From Aeromonas sp. FDAARGOS 1405 (GTDB taxonomy: Bacteria > Pseudomonadota > Gammaproteobacteria > Enterobacterales > Aeromonadaceae), in the NCBI RefSeq assembly GCF_019048265.1, contig NZ_CP077311.1, positions 124,001 to 188,000 of the forward strand: 64,000 nucleotides of DNA, given 5' to 3'. The first letter of the stretch is position 1, and the number at the start of each line of letters is the position of its first letter. The translations under genes were made by a program, and so were the position numbers. Under the pieces are notes generated by a model, which did not search any database, was not told the DNA's origin, and was given only the letters and a program-made list of their open reading frames with translations. Below, piece by piece: positions 27,055 through 36,700 of this stretch.

Positions 27055-27666
27055 TCACAGGATGTCCAGCAGCTCGACTTCAAATACCAGTGCAGAGTAA
27101 GGCGGGATGGAGCCCGCGCCACGGGCACCGTAAGCCAGATCGTGGGGGATGTAGAGCTTCCACTTGGAACCAACCGGCATCAGCTGCAGCGCTTCAACCC
27201 AGCCAGCGATCACGCCGGTCACCGGGAATTCAGCCGGCTGGCCGCGAGCGACGGAGCTGTCGAATACGCCACCGTGGGTGAAGGTACCGTGGTAGTGCAC
27301 ACGCACGGACTGACCGGCTACCGGAACGGCACCGTTGCCTTCTACCAGCACTTCGTACTGCAGACCGGAGTCGGTCACCTTCACTTCAGCGCGCTTGGCG
27401 TTGTCAGCCAGGAAGGCTTCGCCGTCAGCAGCGGCGGCCTTGGCGGCGGCTTCCTGCTCTTCTTGCATACGCGCAGTGATCACCTGGAAGGCATCATTGA
27501 TATCGTCACGGCTGACCGCGAACTCCAGACCATTCAGGGCATCTGCCAGACCTTGTTGCAGGGCCGGGATATCCAGACCGGCGAAGGCTTGCTGCGCCAG
27601 CTGATCACCCATGTTGCGGCCGATGCCATAGCTGGCCTTCTGTTCGATAGAGTCGTATTGGGACAT
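27055..27666 (-). CDS. fklB: FKBP-type peptidyl-prolyl isomerase FklB
   Basis: Cis-trans prolyl isomerase and chaperone of about 22 kDa. It is 203 aa from the ATG at 27666 (SQYDSIEQKASYGIGRNMG). Residues 1-95 are the dimerising helical domain typical of FklB/FkpA. Residues about 110-203 are the FKBP domain with VHYHGTFTHGGVFDSS, FPVTGVIAGWVEALQLMPVG and the end LVFEVELLDIL. No signal peptide is present, so it is cytoplasmic like FklB and unlike FkpA. Confidence 0.95.
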   Translation of the reverse strand: MSQYDSIEQKASYGIGRNMGDQLAQQAFAGLDIPALQQGLADALNGLEFAVSRDDINDAFQVITARMQEEQEAAAKAAAADGEAFLADNAKRAEVKVTDSGLQYEVLVEGNGAVPVAGQSVRVHYHGTFTHGGVFDSSVARGQPAEFPVTGVIAGWVEALQLMPVGSKWKLYIPHDLAYGARGAGSIPPYSALVFEVELLDIL

Positions 27667-27816
27667 TGAGATGTTGCTCCAGATCCATGTAGTAAAGAGG
27701 CGGGATAATATCAGACTTTTGGCCGGGGTGCTGCCGGGGGCGCCCCTGATTTCCCCGTCAGTGGGAGGAACTTCACACAAGATGCGGATGAACGTCGCCC
27801 AACGGCGGCGATCTGC

Positions 27817-28542
27817 TTAACCGCGATCCAGCAAGACTCTGACCGCAGCCACCTTGGCGCCATCGGTGATATTGACCCGACCATCATCCGAAGTGCCCAT
27901 ATTCACTCCGTGCGGCACCATGCCACCGCGCCAGCCCATGCCGGACATATGCACTTCGCTCACTCCGGTGAACTCGATGATGGTACGCACATTGTCGGCA
28001 TTGACCCCGGCCCCCGGCATCAGGCTGGCACGCCCCGCCAGCGCCTGCTGCATCTCTTGCAGGGTTTCCAACCCAGCCAACGCGGTCGGCGCATGGCCCG
28101 AGCTCAGAATGCGCTCGCAACCGGCCGCGACTATGGTCTCCAGATCGAGGCGCCAGTCGGAAGAGAGGTCGATGGCGCGATGGAAAGTGGCCCCCAACGG
28201 CCCTGCTGCATCCACCAGCTGTTTGAGTTTGGCGGCAGGCACCCGCCCCTCCTCATCCAGCAAACCGACCACTACCCCTTGCAGACCGGCAGAGCGGGCC
28301 GCCGCGATATCTTGCAGCATCATCTCGAACTCGCCGTCGTTGAAGCAAAAATCCCCGGCGCGCGGGCGGATCATGGCATAAACCGGCACTGTGGCATGGC
28401 GGGCCGCCTGCTGCATAAAACCGTAGGAGGGGGTCAGGCCGCCCAGACCCAGCGCAGAGCAGAGCTCGATGCGATCCGCCCCGGATTGCTGGGCGGTGAA
28501 GAGGGATTCCAGGTTGTCGATACAGATTTCAAGACGGGTCAT
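27817..28542 (-). CDS. cutC: CutC family protein (copper homeostasis annotation)
   Basis: A TIM-barrel protein of 241 aa with family motifs: RLEICIDNLESLFTAQQSGA, RIELCSAL, the MIRPRAGDFCF loop (about 72-82), TFHRAIDL and the closing GAKVAAVRVLL. It was originally linked to copper tolerance in E. coli, though that role is disputed. GGAGTCCTC precedes the ATG at 28542. It follows nagK with a 41-nt gap and is likely in one operon with it. Confidence 0.93.
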   Translation of the reverse strand: MTRLEICIDNLESLFTAQQSGADRIELCSALGLGGLTPSYGFMQQAARHATVPVYAMIRPRAGDFCFNDGEFEMMLQDIAAARSAGLQGVVVGLLDEEGRVPAAKLKQLVDAAGPLGATFHRAIDLSSDWRLDLETIVAAGCERILSSGHAPTALAGLETLQEMQQALAGRASLMPGAGVNADNVRTIIEFTGVSEVHMSGMGWRGGMVPHGVNMGTSDDGRVNITDGAKVAAVRVLLDRG

Positions 28543-28583
28543 GAGGACTCCTTTTTCGGGGAGATCAGACCCCACATCTGATC

Positions 28584-29486
28584 TCATAGATTGAGCAAGG
28601 CTGCGCCGCGCACACCACCGGCACCGCCGAAGCGGGCCTGGCGGATCTCGGGCAGGGCGACCCCGGGCAGCAAGTGACCGGGCAGACGAAGCGGCAGCTG
28701 TTCATAGAGGGCGGGCAGGCCGCTCAGGCCGCCCCCCAACACCACCACCTCGGGATCAATCACCGAAATGGCGGTGGCAAGCCCGGCGGCCATGATCTCC
28801 AACCAGCAGTCGACCGTCTCGACCGCATGGGGTTCATAGGCCTCGAAGCGTCCCACAATCTGGTGACCCGTGGCACGTTGGCCATGGAAATGGTGATAGA
28901 GACGCTCCAGACCGGTGCCGGAGGCATAGGTTTCAAAACAGACCAGACGGCCACAGCCGCAACGGGGACGGGGCAACTCGGGATACTTCATCAGCATGGT
29001 CGCGGGCAAGGGGTAGTGACCAATCTCGCCAGCCAGCCAGTTGCGCCCCTGAATAAGCTTGCCCGCCAGATAGACGGCGCCGCCGATACCGGTGCCTATG
29101 GTGACGCCGAGCGCACTGCCTGCGCCGTCGGCTGCCCCTTGATGCACTTCGGACCAGAGGAAGCAGTTGGCGTCGTTATCTACCTTGACCGGCCGCTCCA
29201 GCAGTTCGGCCAAATCTGCGCCCAGATGGCGACCATTGATGGAGGGCAGATTGGCCGCCACTATGCTGTGATCGTGGCTATTGATGACACCGGGAAAACC
29301 GATACCGACCGAGCCCCGTGCGCCGAAGCGGGCATCCGCCTGCTCGACCCGGGAGCGGATCAGCTGCTGCAACCCCTCGTAATCGTTGCCCGGGGTGCTC
29401 ATGCGCTCCTCGTGGCAGAGGTTCAATGCACCGTCATAGACCGCAAAAGCGATCTTGGTGCCACCGATATCAAAGCCGTAATACAT
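28584..29486 (-). CDS. nagK: N-acetylglucosamine kinase (ROK family)
   Basis: Phosphorylates N-acetylglucosamine, for example from peptidoglycan or chitin recycling, to GlcNAc-6-phosphate. The 300 aa protein has the phosphate loop DIGGTK at residues 6-11, DNDANCF (about 106), GTGIGGA (about 131), the zinc site CGCGRLVC (about 178-185) and GGGLS. It matches E. coli NagK closely. AAGGGAGTGCTGGC precedes the ATG. cutC follows in the same direction. Confidence 0.95.
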   Translation of the reverse strand: MYYGFDIGGTKIAFAVYDGALNLCHEERMSTPGNDYEGLQQLIRSRVEQADARFGARGSVGIGFPGVINSHDHSIVAANLPSINGRHLGADLAELLERPVKVDNDANCFLWSEVHQGAADGAGSALGVTIGTGIGGAVYLAGKLIQGRNWLAGEIGHYPLPATMLMKYPELPRPRCGCGRLVCFETYASGTGLERLYHHFHGQRATGHQIVGRFEAYEPHAVETVDCWLEIMAAGLATAISVIDPEVVVLGGGLSGLPALYEQLPLRLPGHLLPGVALPEIRQARFGGAGGVRGAALLNL

Positions 29487-29594
29487 GCCAGCACTCCCTT
29501 GTCAGCCCGTGTTTATCCAACTCTGTTCCAAGGGGGACATTGTATTAATTCGCAAAAAAAATAAAGTGACCGAAGGCGAAAAACGGGAGAGTGA

Positions 29595-30101
29595 TCAGAG
29601 CAAACGGCTCATTTGTCGCTGCAGGCAGGGCTGCCCGAGGCTTATCAGGGTGCGCTCCTCGCCATCAAAGACAAAGCCGCGGCGCAGGTAGAACCCCTCG
29701 CCGATGTGGTTGCCATCGAGCAGCCACAATTTGACGCTATGGCAACCGGCGCGGCGCATCTGCATCGCCACCGCCTGCCACAGCCGTTTGCCATAGCCTT
29801 GTCGCCAATGGTCGGGATGGAGGTAAAAGGCGCGGATAAGGGCGCTGCTCTGCCCCGCTTCCTGCTGTGGTTGCCAGTAGAGCAGGCCAATCACCACCTC
29901 ATCGAGACAAAGCAGCATGGGCCTTGGGCCCGGCTCGGCCAGACGACTCTGCCAAATCTGCAGATGAGCGGTGACGTCCAGCTGCTCCAGCAGGTCGGCA
30001 CCGAGCACCTGGCCATAGGCAGCGAGCCAGCTGGCTCGCTGCATCACCGTCATGGCGGCGGCATCATCGCTGCGCGCCATGCGCAGGCTTATGCCTTGCA
30101 T
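29595..30101 (-). CDS. GNAT-family N-acetyltransferase
   Basis: A 168 aa acetyl-CoA-dependent acetyltransferase: the acetyl-CoA loop is HPDHWRQGYGKRLWQA (about residues 96-111), followed by GFYLRRGFVFDG. The ATG lies inside the end of the upstream M48 gene (13-nt overlap), so the two are coupled. The acceptor substrate is unknown. Confidence 0.88.
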   Translation of the reverse strand: MQGISLRMARSDDAAAMTVMQRASWLAAYGQVLGADLLEQLDVTAHLQIWQSRLAEPGPRPMLLCLDEVVIGLLYWQPQQEAGQSSALIRAFYLHPDHWRQGYGKRLWQAVAMQMRRAGCHSVKLWLLDGNHIGEGFYLRRGFVFDGEERTLISLGQPCLQRQMSRLL

Positions 30102-30895
30102 TGGGGCACCAGACCGTTGGCGCGGGCCTGCTCATAGAGCGGCAGCACTTGCGCCTGTTGCGCCTGCAACTCGGCGATCCGGTTCTCGTTGCTCGGGTGG
30201 GTGGAGAGCAGTTGCGGCGGAGTGTTGCCACCGGCGGCGGCACTCATGTTTTGCCACAGGGGGATCGCCTCGGCCGGATTGAACCCGGCGCGCGCCATCA
30301 GCTCAAGTCCGAGCCGATCCGCTTCGCTCTCCTGAGTACGGCCATAGGGCAACATCACCCCCACCTCGACCCCGAGGCCAAGGGCAGCCATGGTGGCGCC
30401 GCGATACTCGCTGGTGCCCATGGCGATGTCCGCAGCCGCCAGACCAATCCCCGCCAGCTGGCTGCGCGAGAGTCGCTCGTTGGAGTGCTGGGCCAGCACG
30501 TGAGTCAGCTCGTGGCCGATGACGGTCGCCAGCTGATCCTGATTCTTGGCCACCTTGAGCAGGCCGCTGTAGACCCCGATCTTGCCGCCGGGCAGGGCGA
30601 AGGCGTTGACCTGTTTGGAGTCAAACACCACCACTTCCCAGTTGGTGATGCCATAGCTGGCCGGCACCTGGGCGGTCACCGCCTTGGCGACACAGGAGAC
30701 ATAGGCGTTGAGTTTGGCATCCTTGCTCACCTTCTCCTGCTTTTTCATCTGCTCGAAGGAGTCGGCGCCCAGCTGGTTCATCTGCTGGGGAGAGTAGAGC
30801 AGCATCTGGCTGCGGCCGGTCGGCGACTGGGCGCAGGCGACCAGCAGGGAACTACAGAGGGCTACCATGCCAAACTTGGTGAGGGACGCAATCAT
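30089..30895 (-). CDS. M48-family metalloprotease lipoprotein (LoiP/YggG-like)
   Basis: A zinc endopeptidase attached to the envelope. From ATG 30895 the protein is 268 aa with a lipoprotein signal (SSLLVACAQS, lipidated Cys at about 21), the catalytic HELTHVLAQHSNER (zinc ligands HExxH) and the third ligand in ESEADRLG. The family degrades or repairs misfolded outer-membrane proteins. A longer frame starts at 30913, but the signal peptide begins at 30895, with AAGGATCC upstream. The GNAT gene overlaps its 3' end. Confidence 0.92.
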   Translation of the reverse strand: MIASLTKFGMVALCSSLLVACAQSPTGRSQMLLYSPQQMNQLGADSFEQMKKQEKVSKDAKLNAYVSCVAKAVTAQVPASYGITNWEVVVFDSKQVNAFALPGGKIGVYSGLLKVAKNQDQLATVIGHELTHVLAQHSNERLSRSQLAGIGLAAADIAMGTSEYRGATMAALGLGVEVGVMLPYGRTQESEADRLGLELMARAGFNPAEAIPLWQNMSAAAGGNTPPQLLSTHPSNENRIAELQAQQAQVLPLYEQARANGLVPQCKA

Positions 30896-31022
30896 GAAGG
30901 GATCCTTTGCCATAACGTTGCCCTATTCTCGGAAATGCCGCCCTGCTGCGCAAGGGAGCCAGCCCCCGGCTGGCGGAAAAATATCCATCCTGCGCTATTA
31001 ACAAAACTGACAGCCGCCAAAA

Positions 31023-31052
31023 ACAAAACGAGCCCGCTTGGGGCTCGTTTTA
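31023..31052. terminator. Terminator after pstS
   Basis: AAAACGAGCCC-GCTT-GGGGCTCGTTTT, with T runs on both strands, past the stop of the pstS gene. Confidence 0.9.
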
Positions 31053-31076
31053 TCAGGGCATGCTGACTGCAGGCAG

Positions 31077-32051
31077 TTACATGATACCCAGCTTTTTCAG
31101 GTCAGCCTGTACCACCTTGGCCGGCACCGGCACGTAGCCATCTTTGGCAACGATGTTCTGGCCTGCTTTGGAGAGCATCATCTTGACGAACTCTTGCTCC
31201 ATCGGGGAGAGCGGCTTGTTCGGATGCTTGTTCACGTAAACGTACAGGAAGCGTGACAGCGGATACTTGCCGGTGATGGCGTTATCGGAGGTCGCTTCGA
31301 TGAAGGTCTTGCCATCTTTGGAGAGCGGTACCGCACGCACGCCGGAGGTGACATAACCGATACCGGAGTAGCCGATGCCGTTCAGGGAGGCAGAGACAGA
31401 CTGCACCACGGAGGCAGAACCCGGCTGCTCGTTCACGCCGCTCTTGAAGTCGCCGTTACACAGGGCGTGCTCCTTGAAGTAACCGTAGGTACCGGATACG
31501 GAGTTGCGACCGAACAGTTGCAGATCCTTGCTGGACCAGTTGCCGTCCAGGCCCAGATCAGACCACTTGGTGGCAGCCTTGGCTTCGCCGCACTTGAGGG
31601 TGCTGGAGAAGATGGCGTCGATCTGCGGCATGGTCAGCCCCTTGATGGGGTTGTCCTTGTTGACGAACACAGCCAGGGCATCGACTGCAACGCGGATGGC
31701 AGTCGGCTTGTAGCCGTAACGCTTCTCGAATGCTTCCTCTTCACCGGCCTTCATGGCACGGCTCATCGGGCCGAACTGGGCAACACCTTCGGTCAGGGCA
31801 GTCGGGGCGGTAGAAGAACCGGCGGCCTGGATCTGCACGTTGACGTTGGGGTACAAGCGCTTAAATTCTTCGGCCCACAGGGTCATCATGTTGGCCAGGG
31901 TGTCAGAGCCTACAGAGGACAGGTTGCCCGAAATGCCGCTGGTCGGTGTGTAATCCGGCAGGTCTTTATCCACACCGGCAGCCAGGGCGCTGACAGAAAA
32001 CAGGGTTGCTGCGGTGAATCCGATTACACCAGCCAGTTTGTTGAGTTTCAT
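31077..32051 (-). CDS. pstS: Phosphate ABC transporter substrate-binding protein, PstS
   Basis: Periplasmic phosphate receptor. It is 324 aa with a signal peptide of about 24 residues (SVSALA), then [25 protein letters not shown] and the ligand-loop [16 protein letters not shown] (about 185-200). No pstCAB genes are adjacent in the window, and the transporter must be elsewhere. A strong PhoB box with three in-phase repeats is upstream. GGAGAGATTGG precedes the ATG. Confidence 0.94.
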   Translation of the reverse strand: MKLNKLAGVIGFTAATLFSVSALAAGVDKDLPDYTPTSGISGNLSSVGSDTLANMMTLWAEEFKRLYPNVNVQIQAAGSSTAPTALTEGVAQFGPMSRAMKAGEEEAFEKRYGYKPTAIRVAVDALAVFVNKDNPIKGLTMPQIDAIFSSTLKCGEAKAATKWSDLGLDGNWSSKDLQLFGRNSVSGTYGYFKEHALCNGDFKSGVNEQPGSASVVQSVSASLNGIGYSGIGYVTSGVRAVPLSKDGKTFIEATSDNAITGKYPLSRFLYVYVNKHPNKPLSPMEQEFVKMMLSKAGQNIVAKDGYVPVPAKVVQADLKKLGIM

Positions 32052-32096
32052 CCAATCTCTCCAAAGTTACAGAAGGTCCGTTCTTAAGACGGCGCC

Positions 32097-32152
32097 AGTA
32101 TCTGACCTGGCAGTGACAAATTTATGGATTTAATGTGACACTTTAATGACAT
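32097..32152 (-). promoter_or_regulatory. Pho box and promoter of pstS
   Basis: On the minus strand TGTCAT (32151-32146), TGTCAC (32140-32135) and TGTCAC (32118-32113) lie 11 and 22 bp apart, so three half-sites sit on the same helix face. A -10-like GATACT (32102-32097) is 10 bp after the last. This is the standard PhoB-activated promoter layout. Confidence 0.8.
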
Positions 32153-32170
32153 GGCGAGGCTTTTGACCAA

Positions 32171-32206
32171 ATGAAAAGAGGGCCGCCACCGCCGCCCTCT
32201 TTTCAT
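32171..32206 (-). terminator. Terminator after phoR
   Basis: ATGAAAAGAGGGC and GCCCTCTTTTCAT form a perfect 13-bp stem with a 10-nt loop, 24 nt past the phoR stop. Confidence 0.8.
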
Positions 32207-32229
32207 TGCTAACCCATTGCTTGAAAAGC

Positions 32230-33525
32230 TTATTTCAACACCACCATGCGAGCGGGGATGAGGAAGCTGAAACGGCTGCCAAGGCCGACCCGGCTCTCGA
32301 TATCGAGCTGGCAGTCGTGATGACTGAGGGCATGCTTGACGATGGCAAGGCCCAAGCCTGAGCCGCCGGTATGGCGCGAGCGTGCCTTGTCGACCCGATA
32401 GAACCGCTCGGTCAGCCGCGCCAGATGCTCGGGGGCAATCCCCTCCCCTTCATCGCTCACGGCAAACAGCGCCATCGCCCCCTGCTTGCGCCACTCCACG
32501 GTAATTTTTCGCCCCGCCGGGGTGTAGTGAATGGCGTTATAGACCAGGTTGGAGACAGCACTGCGCAGCTGCTCCTGATCGCCACGCACCAGGAGGTTGG
32601 GCTGCACCATGAATTCGATCTGGTGAGCCCGATCCCCCGAGAGCGCCCGCGCCTCCTGCTCCAGCAGCCCCAACATGGCGGGCATGTCTACCAGATGGGA
32701 AAGATCCACGCTCGGAGCCGCCTCGATGCGCGACAGGGTGAGCAGCTGATTGACCAGATTGTCCATCCGGATGGTCTGCTCCATCATCACCCGATGCGCC
32801 TTGGCCCACATGGCGGGCGGCGGCGGCTCCTCGGTCATCTCCAGATAGCCCTTGAGCACAGTAAGCGGGGTGCGCAGCTCGTGGGAGACGTTGGAGACAA
32901 AGTGTTTGCGGGTCTTTTCCAGACTGCGCAAGCGGGTGACATCGCGCACCACCAGCATCGCCTGATCGGAGGCGTAGGGCATGATGCGAAACTCGAGAAA
33001 CTTCTCCTCGTTGACCGGGGAGTGCATCTCGAGGGGCTCGTCATACGCCCCCTTGCCCAGATAGGCGTTAAAGGCCGGATTGCGAATGAGGTTGCCGATA
33101 TGCTGGCCGGCATCCTCCGGCCAGCGAAAACCGAGCAGTTGCTCCGCCAGCCGGTTGCACCAGAGGATGCTGCCGTCGGTGCGAAATACCACGGCCGCAT
33201 CGGGCAGTGCCTCGGCCCCTTCCCGAAAGCGGCGAATGAGACCCGCCAGCTCGCGGCGGCGGGCCCGGTGGCGCTGCTGCAGCTTGTAGATGCCGTTGAA
33301 GATGTACTCCCAGCTGCCGCTGCCGTTGGGAGGCACCAGGCTGCGATCGTGCCACAGCCAGTCCGACAGCCGCTTCTGGAAACGGTAGTGCCAGCCCAGG
33401 TGCATGACGGTAGCCAGCAACAGACACAGGGCCAGACTCTCCGTCAGCCAGCCGACCAAGACGAAGGGCGCATAGAAGAATGCCATTCGCCACAACTGGC
33501 GCCGCCAGGCGTATGGTTGCAACAT
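32230..33525 (-). CDS. phoR: Phosphate regulon sensor histidine kinase PhoR
   Basis: Inner-membrane kinase that phosphorylates PhoB under phosphate limitation. The 431 aa protein has two close membrane helices (about 14-50), a charged linker, a PAS domain (about 100-195; FRTDGSILWCNRLAEQLLG), the H box FVSNVSHELRTPLTVLKGY (about 212-230) with the phospho-accepting His, an N box NLVYNAIHYTP and the G box DEGEGIAPEH/GSGLGLAIVKH. It follows phoB with a 9-nt gap. Confidence 0.97.
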   Translation of the reverse strand: MLQPYAWRRQLWRMAFFYAPFVLVGWLTESLALCLLLATVMHLGWHYRFQKRLSDWLWHDRSLVPPNGSGSWEYIFNGIYKLQQRHRARRRELAGLIRRFREGAEALPDAAVVFRTDGSILWCNRLAEQLLGFRWPEDAGQHIGNLIRNPAFNAYLGKGAYDEPLEMHSPVNEEKFLEFRIMPYASDQAMLVVRDVTRLRSLEKTRKHFVSNVSHELRTPLTVLKGYLEMTEEPPPPAMWAKAHRVMMEQTIRMDNLVNQLLTLSRIEAAPSVDLSHLVDMPAMLGLLEQEARALSGDRAHQIEFMVQPNLLVRGDQEQLRSAVSNLVYNAIHYTPAGRKITVEWRKQGAMALFAVSDEGEGIAPEHLARLTERFYRVDKARSRHTGGSGLGLAIVKHALSHHDCQLDIESRVGLGSRFSFLIPARMVVLK

Positions 33526-33534
33526 AAGTGCCTC

Positions 33535-34224
33535 TTAGAGACGGGTTGAGAAGCGATAGCCCGCGCCGCGCACCGTCTGGATCAAGCGATCATGCCCTGT
33601 CTCTTCAATCGCCTTGCGCAGGCGACGAATATGCACATCCACGGTTCTGTCCTCGACGTACACATTGGTACCCCAGACATTATTGAGCAGCTGTTCACGG
33701 CTGTAGACCCGCTCGGGGTGAGTCATGAAGAAGTGAAGCAGCTTGAACTCGGTCGGCCCCATGTCGAGCGCCTTCTCTTCGGCACTGACCCGGTGGGAGA
33801 CAGGATCGAGTTTCAGCCCCTGCACCTCGATCACCTCGTCTACCGAGGTGGGCGACACGCGGCGCATCACAGCATGGAGGCGAGCGGTCAGCTCCTTGGG
33901 CGAGAACGGCTTGGTGATATAGTCGTCGGCACCGGCCTCCAGACCACGCACCTTGTCCTCCTCTTCACCGCGGGCGGTGAGCATCACCACCGGGATCTGG
34001 CGCGTCACCTCATCCTGCTTGAGCTGCTTGATAAACTGGATGCCGCTGCCTCCCGGCATCATCCAGTCGAGCACGATGAGTTCGGGGTAGGGTTCGCGCA
34101 CCTTCGCCAGTCCATCGGCGTAATCTTCCGCTTCAATCGTCTCATATCCCTTCTGCTCCAACACGAAGCAGAGCATTTCGCGGATCGGTGCTTCGTCCTC
34201 GACCACCAGAATTCGCTTAGCCAT
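33535..34224 (-). CDS. phoB: Phosphate regulon response regulator PhoB
   Basis: OmpR-type activator that binds Pho boxes. From ATG 34224 the protein is 229 aa, the same as E. coli PhoB. The receiver domain has the acidic pair ED at about 10, phospho-acceptor Asp in VLDWMMPG (about 54), T in MLTARG and K in YITKPF. The winged-helix domain ends VRGAGYRFS. Its own promoter has a Pho box, giving positive autoregulation. phoR follows. Confidence 0.97.
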   Translation of the reverse strand: MAKRILVVEDEAPIREMLCFVLEQKGYETIEAEDYADGLAKVREPYPELIVLDWMMPGGSGIQFIKQLKQDEVTRQIPVVMLTARGEEEDKVRGLEAGADDYITKPFSPKELTARLHAVMRRVSPTSVDEVIEVQGLKLDPVSHRVSAEEKALDMGPTEFKLLHFFMTHPERVYSREQLLNNVWGTNVYVEDRTVDVHIRRLRKAIEETGHDRLIQTVRGAGYRFSTRL

Positions 34225-34275
34225 TCCCTTCTCTCTCCTCTGTGAAGATGGGTGCGCCAATTATTAGAATTTTCT

Positions 34276-34300
34276 GTGACACTTTTATGACTTTATGACA
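34276..34300 (-). promoter_or_regulatory. Pho box upstream of phoB
   Basis: On the minus strand AAGTCATAAAAGTGTCAC (34293-34276) matches the PhoB box in about 16 of 18 positions with the half-sites 11 bp apart. An extra TGTCAT lies at 34300-34295. It supports autoregulation of phoBR. Confidence 0.75.
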
Positions 34301-34325
34301 GGCGGGATGATAAACGTTTTCAGAT

Positions 34326-34736
34326 TCAGTTGGCAGCAGTACGTTGCAACAAGTCCCACCGGTTGCCGCTGATATCCTCAAACACCACCACAGTGCCATA
34401 AGGCTCGTCACGGGGCTGTTCACAAAAATGAACACCGTACGCCTGCATGCGCTGGTAATCCCCCCAGAAATCAGTGGTCTCGAGGAACAGAAATACCCGG
34501 CCACCACCCTGCTGGCCGATGGCGGCCTGCTGCTGCGCATTGGCCGCTTTCGCCAGCAGCAGTGCAGAACCGGAGGCGCCTTTGGGGGCAACCCGCACCC
34601 AGCGCTTGCCCGGTTTGCCCGGTTCATCGAGCCGAGTGTCTTCCAGGAGCGCAAAGCCAAGTCCCTCGGTAAAAAAGCGAATGGCCTGATCGTAATCAGC
34701 AACCAGCAGGGTCAGCGCCCCTATGTGTTGTGACAT
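34326..34736 (-). CDS. VOC (glyoxalase/bleomycin resistance) superfamily protein
   Basis: A 136 aa protein with a paired beta-alpha-beta-beta-beta fold (GALTLLVADYDQAIRFFTEG; RVFLFLETTDFWGDYQRM; VVVFEDISGNRWDLLQR). The family includes metal-dependent lyases and resistance proteins, and function is not resolved. It is a single gene between phoB and the sigma-54 regulator. Confidence 0.85.
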   Translation of the reverse strand: MSQHIGALTLLVADYDQAIRFFTEGLGFALLEDTRLDEPGKPGKRWVRVAPKGASGSALLLAKAANAQQQAAIGQQGGGRVFLFLETTDFWGDYQRMQAYGVHFCEQPRDEPYGTVVVFEDISGNRWDLLQRTAAN

Positions 34737-34864
34737 GGCAGAAAATCCTCAACGGATGAGTCAACGGGCGCAATGCCCCGGCCAGGGCGCATCATAGCGG
34801 CTGGATGGGCAGGGCTCCAGCCGGCATGTGCGTCTTGAAACGACTGATGAGGGGGAGTGAGCAC

Positions 34865-36544
34865 TCAAGGGGCTTCGCGCAACGTCCGGTAGAGGGTGGT
34901 GCGGCTGATCCCCAGCTGGCGCGCGGCCTCGCTGACGTTGCCGCCGCATGCCGCCAGCGTTTGCTGCACCTGCCGCCGGGTTTGTTCACGCAAGCAGGTC
35001 GCCTCCCCCATCGGCAAGGCGCCGGGCTCAGTGGCCACACTGGGCAGATGCAGGTGGGCGGGTTCTATCCAACCCAACCCCTCTGCCAGCACACAGGCCA
35101 CTTCCAGTGCCTGCTTGAGCTGGCGCACGTTGCCGGGCAGCGGATGGGCCAGCAGCTGTTGCTCCGCATCGCGGGTCAGACGCAGGGTCGGGTCCATCTC
35201 CGCCAGCAGCCGCCGGATCAGCTCCAGACGCTCAGCGGCAGGCCAACGGCGCAGCGGCATCAGCTGCTGGCGCCAGCCGCAGATCCGGTAATAGAGGTCT
35301 TCGCGAAATGCGCCACTCTGCACCATGGCCGCCAGATCCCGGTGGCTGGCACTGACCAGCCAGAAATCCACTGCCTCCGGCTTGTGACTGCCAACCGGCG
35401 TCACACTGCGCTCCTGCAATACCCGCAACAGTCGGGTTTGAGCCTGCAGCGGCAGTTCGCCAATTTCATCGAGCATCAGCATGCCGCCATGGGCTGCGCG
35501 CAGATAACCCTGACTGCCCTGGCTGCGGGCACCGCTGAAGGCCCCGCCCACATAACCAAACAGCTCGGCTTCCACCAGATCTGCTGGTAACGCGCCGCAG
35601 TTGACGCACACCAGTGGCTGCTCTCGCCGACTCGACATTCGGTGCAGAGCCCGCACCAGATGCTCCTTGCCGCTGCCGGTCTCCCCCTCGATAAGCAGCG
35701 AAATGCCGCGCTCCAGCATCTTGAGCGGCACCTGCTGCGGATGTGGCACCGGGCTTGAGTGACCAGGCAGCACGGCGCGGGAAGAGGTCGCGTCCGCTTC
35801 TGGCACCAGCCGCAAGCCACGCCCCTCGCGCAGCAGTTGCCTGCCATCGAAAGGGTGCTGACCGAGCCAGAGTCGGCCTGCCCGGTTGGCGCCGAGCAGT
35901 TCCCCCTCCTCTCCCAGCAACAGGCGAGCGGACCAGAGGCTCTGGGGATCGAGATCCACCAGCCAGCCCGGCTGACGCGCCAGCAGTGCGTTTTCGAGGG
36001 TCATCGCCAGCAGCCGCACCGTGCCCAGCATATCGCCATCGTGATGGGCCGCATCGGTGGAGATATCGAGCACCCCGAGCAATTGCCCATCCGGCCCGAG
36101 CAACGGGCAAGCGCTGCAACTAAGGAAGCTGTGCTGGGCGAAGAAGTGCTGATTGCCGAGCACCTGCACTTCGCTCTGCTCGGCCAGCGCAGTACCGATG
36201 GCGTTGGTACCTTTGCTCGCCTCCCCCCAGCGGGCGCCACTGCGCAAAAAGATACGCTCGGCATGGCGGGCGAACCCCTCATCACCGCTGGCGGCCAGAA
36301 TGGCCCCCTCACCGTCACACAACAACAGGCGACAGGGGCGACCCGCCAGCAGCTGGGCAAACAGCGGCAGCACGAAGCGCTGGAAGCAGGCGATCAGCGC
36401 CCTGTGCTGCTCCTGACGGGCCGATAGCTCCCCCTGGGGCAGCAAGTCCAAGTCGGCGCTCTGCTGGCGGCTCAGCCCCTGATGCAGGCAACGCTGCCAG
36501 GAACGCTGGATCGGACCGGGACCGGGTTGAAGTGACTCACTCAT
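34865..36544 (-). CDS. AcoR-like sigma-54-dependent transcriptional activator
   Basis: An enhancer-binding AAA+ activator of 559 aa. The N-terminal GAF-type sensory domain spans about 50-200; Walker A is GETGSGKE (about 290), Walker B MLMLDEIGELPL, and the C-terminal Fis-type HTH is NVSEAARQLGISRTTLYR. The sigma-54 contact loop, normally GAFTGA, reads GAFSGA. It is divergent from exaC, which has a sigma-54 promoter. AGGAGG lies before the ATG at 36544. Confidence 0.92.
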   Translation of the reverse strand: MSESLQPGPGPIQRSWQRCLHQGLSRQQSADLDLLPQGELSARQEQHRALIACFQRFVLPLFAQLLAGRPCRLLLCDGEGAILAASGDEGFARHAERIFLRSGARWGEASKGTNAIGTALAEQSEVQVLGNQHFFAQHSFLSCSACPLLGPDGQLLGVLDISTDAAHHDGDMLGTVRLLAMTLENALLARQPGWLVDLDPQSLWSARLLLGEEGELLGANRAGRLWLGQHPFDGRQLLREGRGLRLVPEADATSSRAVLPGHSSPVPHPQQVPLKMLERGISLLIEGETGSGKEHLVRALHRMSSRREQPLVCVNCGALPADLVEAELFGYVGGAFSGARSQGSQGYLRAAHGGMLMLDEIGELPLQAQTRLLRVLQERSVTPVGSHKPEAVDFWLVSASHRDLAAMVQSGAFREDLYYRICGWRQQLMPLRRWPAAERLELIRRLLAEMDPTLRLTRDAEQQLLAHPLPGNVRQLKQALEVACVLAEGLGWIEPAHLHLPSVATEPGALPMGEATCLREQTRRQVQQTLAACGGNVSEAARQLGISRTTLYRTLREAP

Positions 36545-36552
36545 CACGCCTC

Positions 36553-36602
36553 CTGTTCACAAACAGCACGACTGTCTCGGCCACTGTCCAGAAACGGTAC
36601 AG
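36553..36602. promoter_or_regulatory. Candidate upstream activator sites for the sigma-54 regulator
   Basis: CTGTT-CACA-AACAG (36553-36566) is a perfect inverted repeat, and CTGTCC-N6-GGTACAG (36584-36602) is an imperfect one. Both lie 100-150 bp upstream of the sigma-54 promoter, where enhancer sites are usual. Role inferred. Confidence 0.45.
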
Positions 36603-36700
36603 ATTTATCGCAATAGCCGTGGTCATTGGTTAACCAAGATACGCTGCCACACCCCATTTGATAACGTTTTTGTAACCTTCTGTCTGCTGGTCAGACCCTT

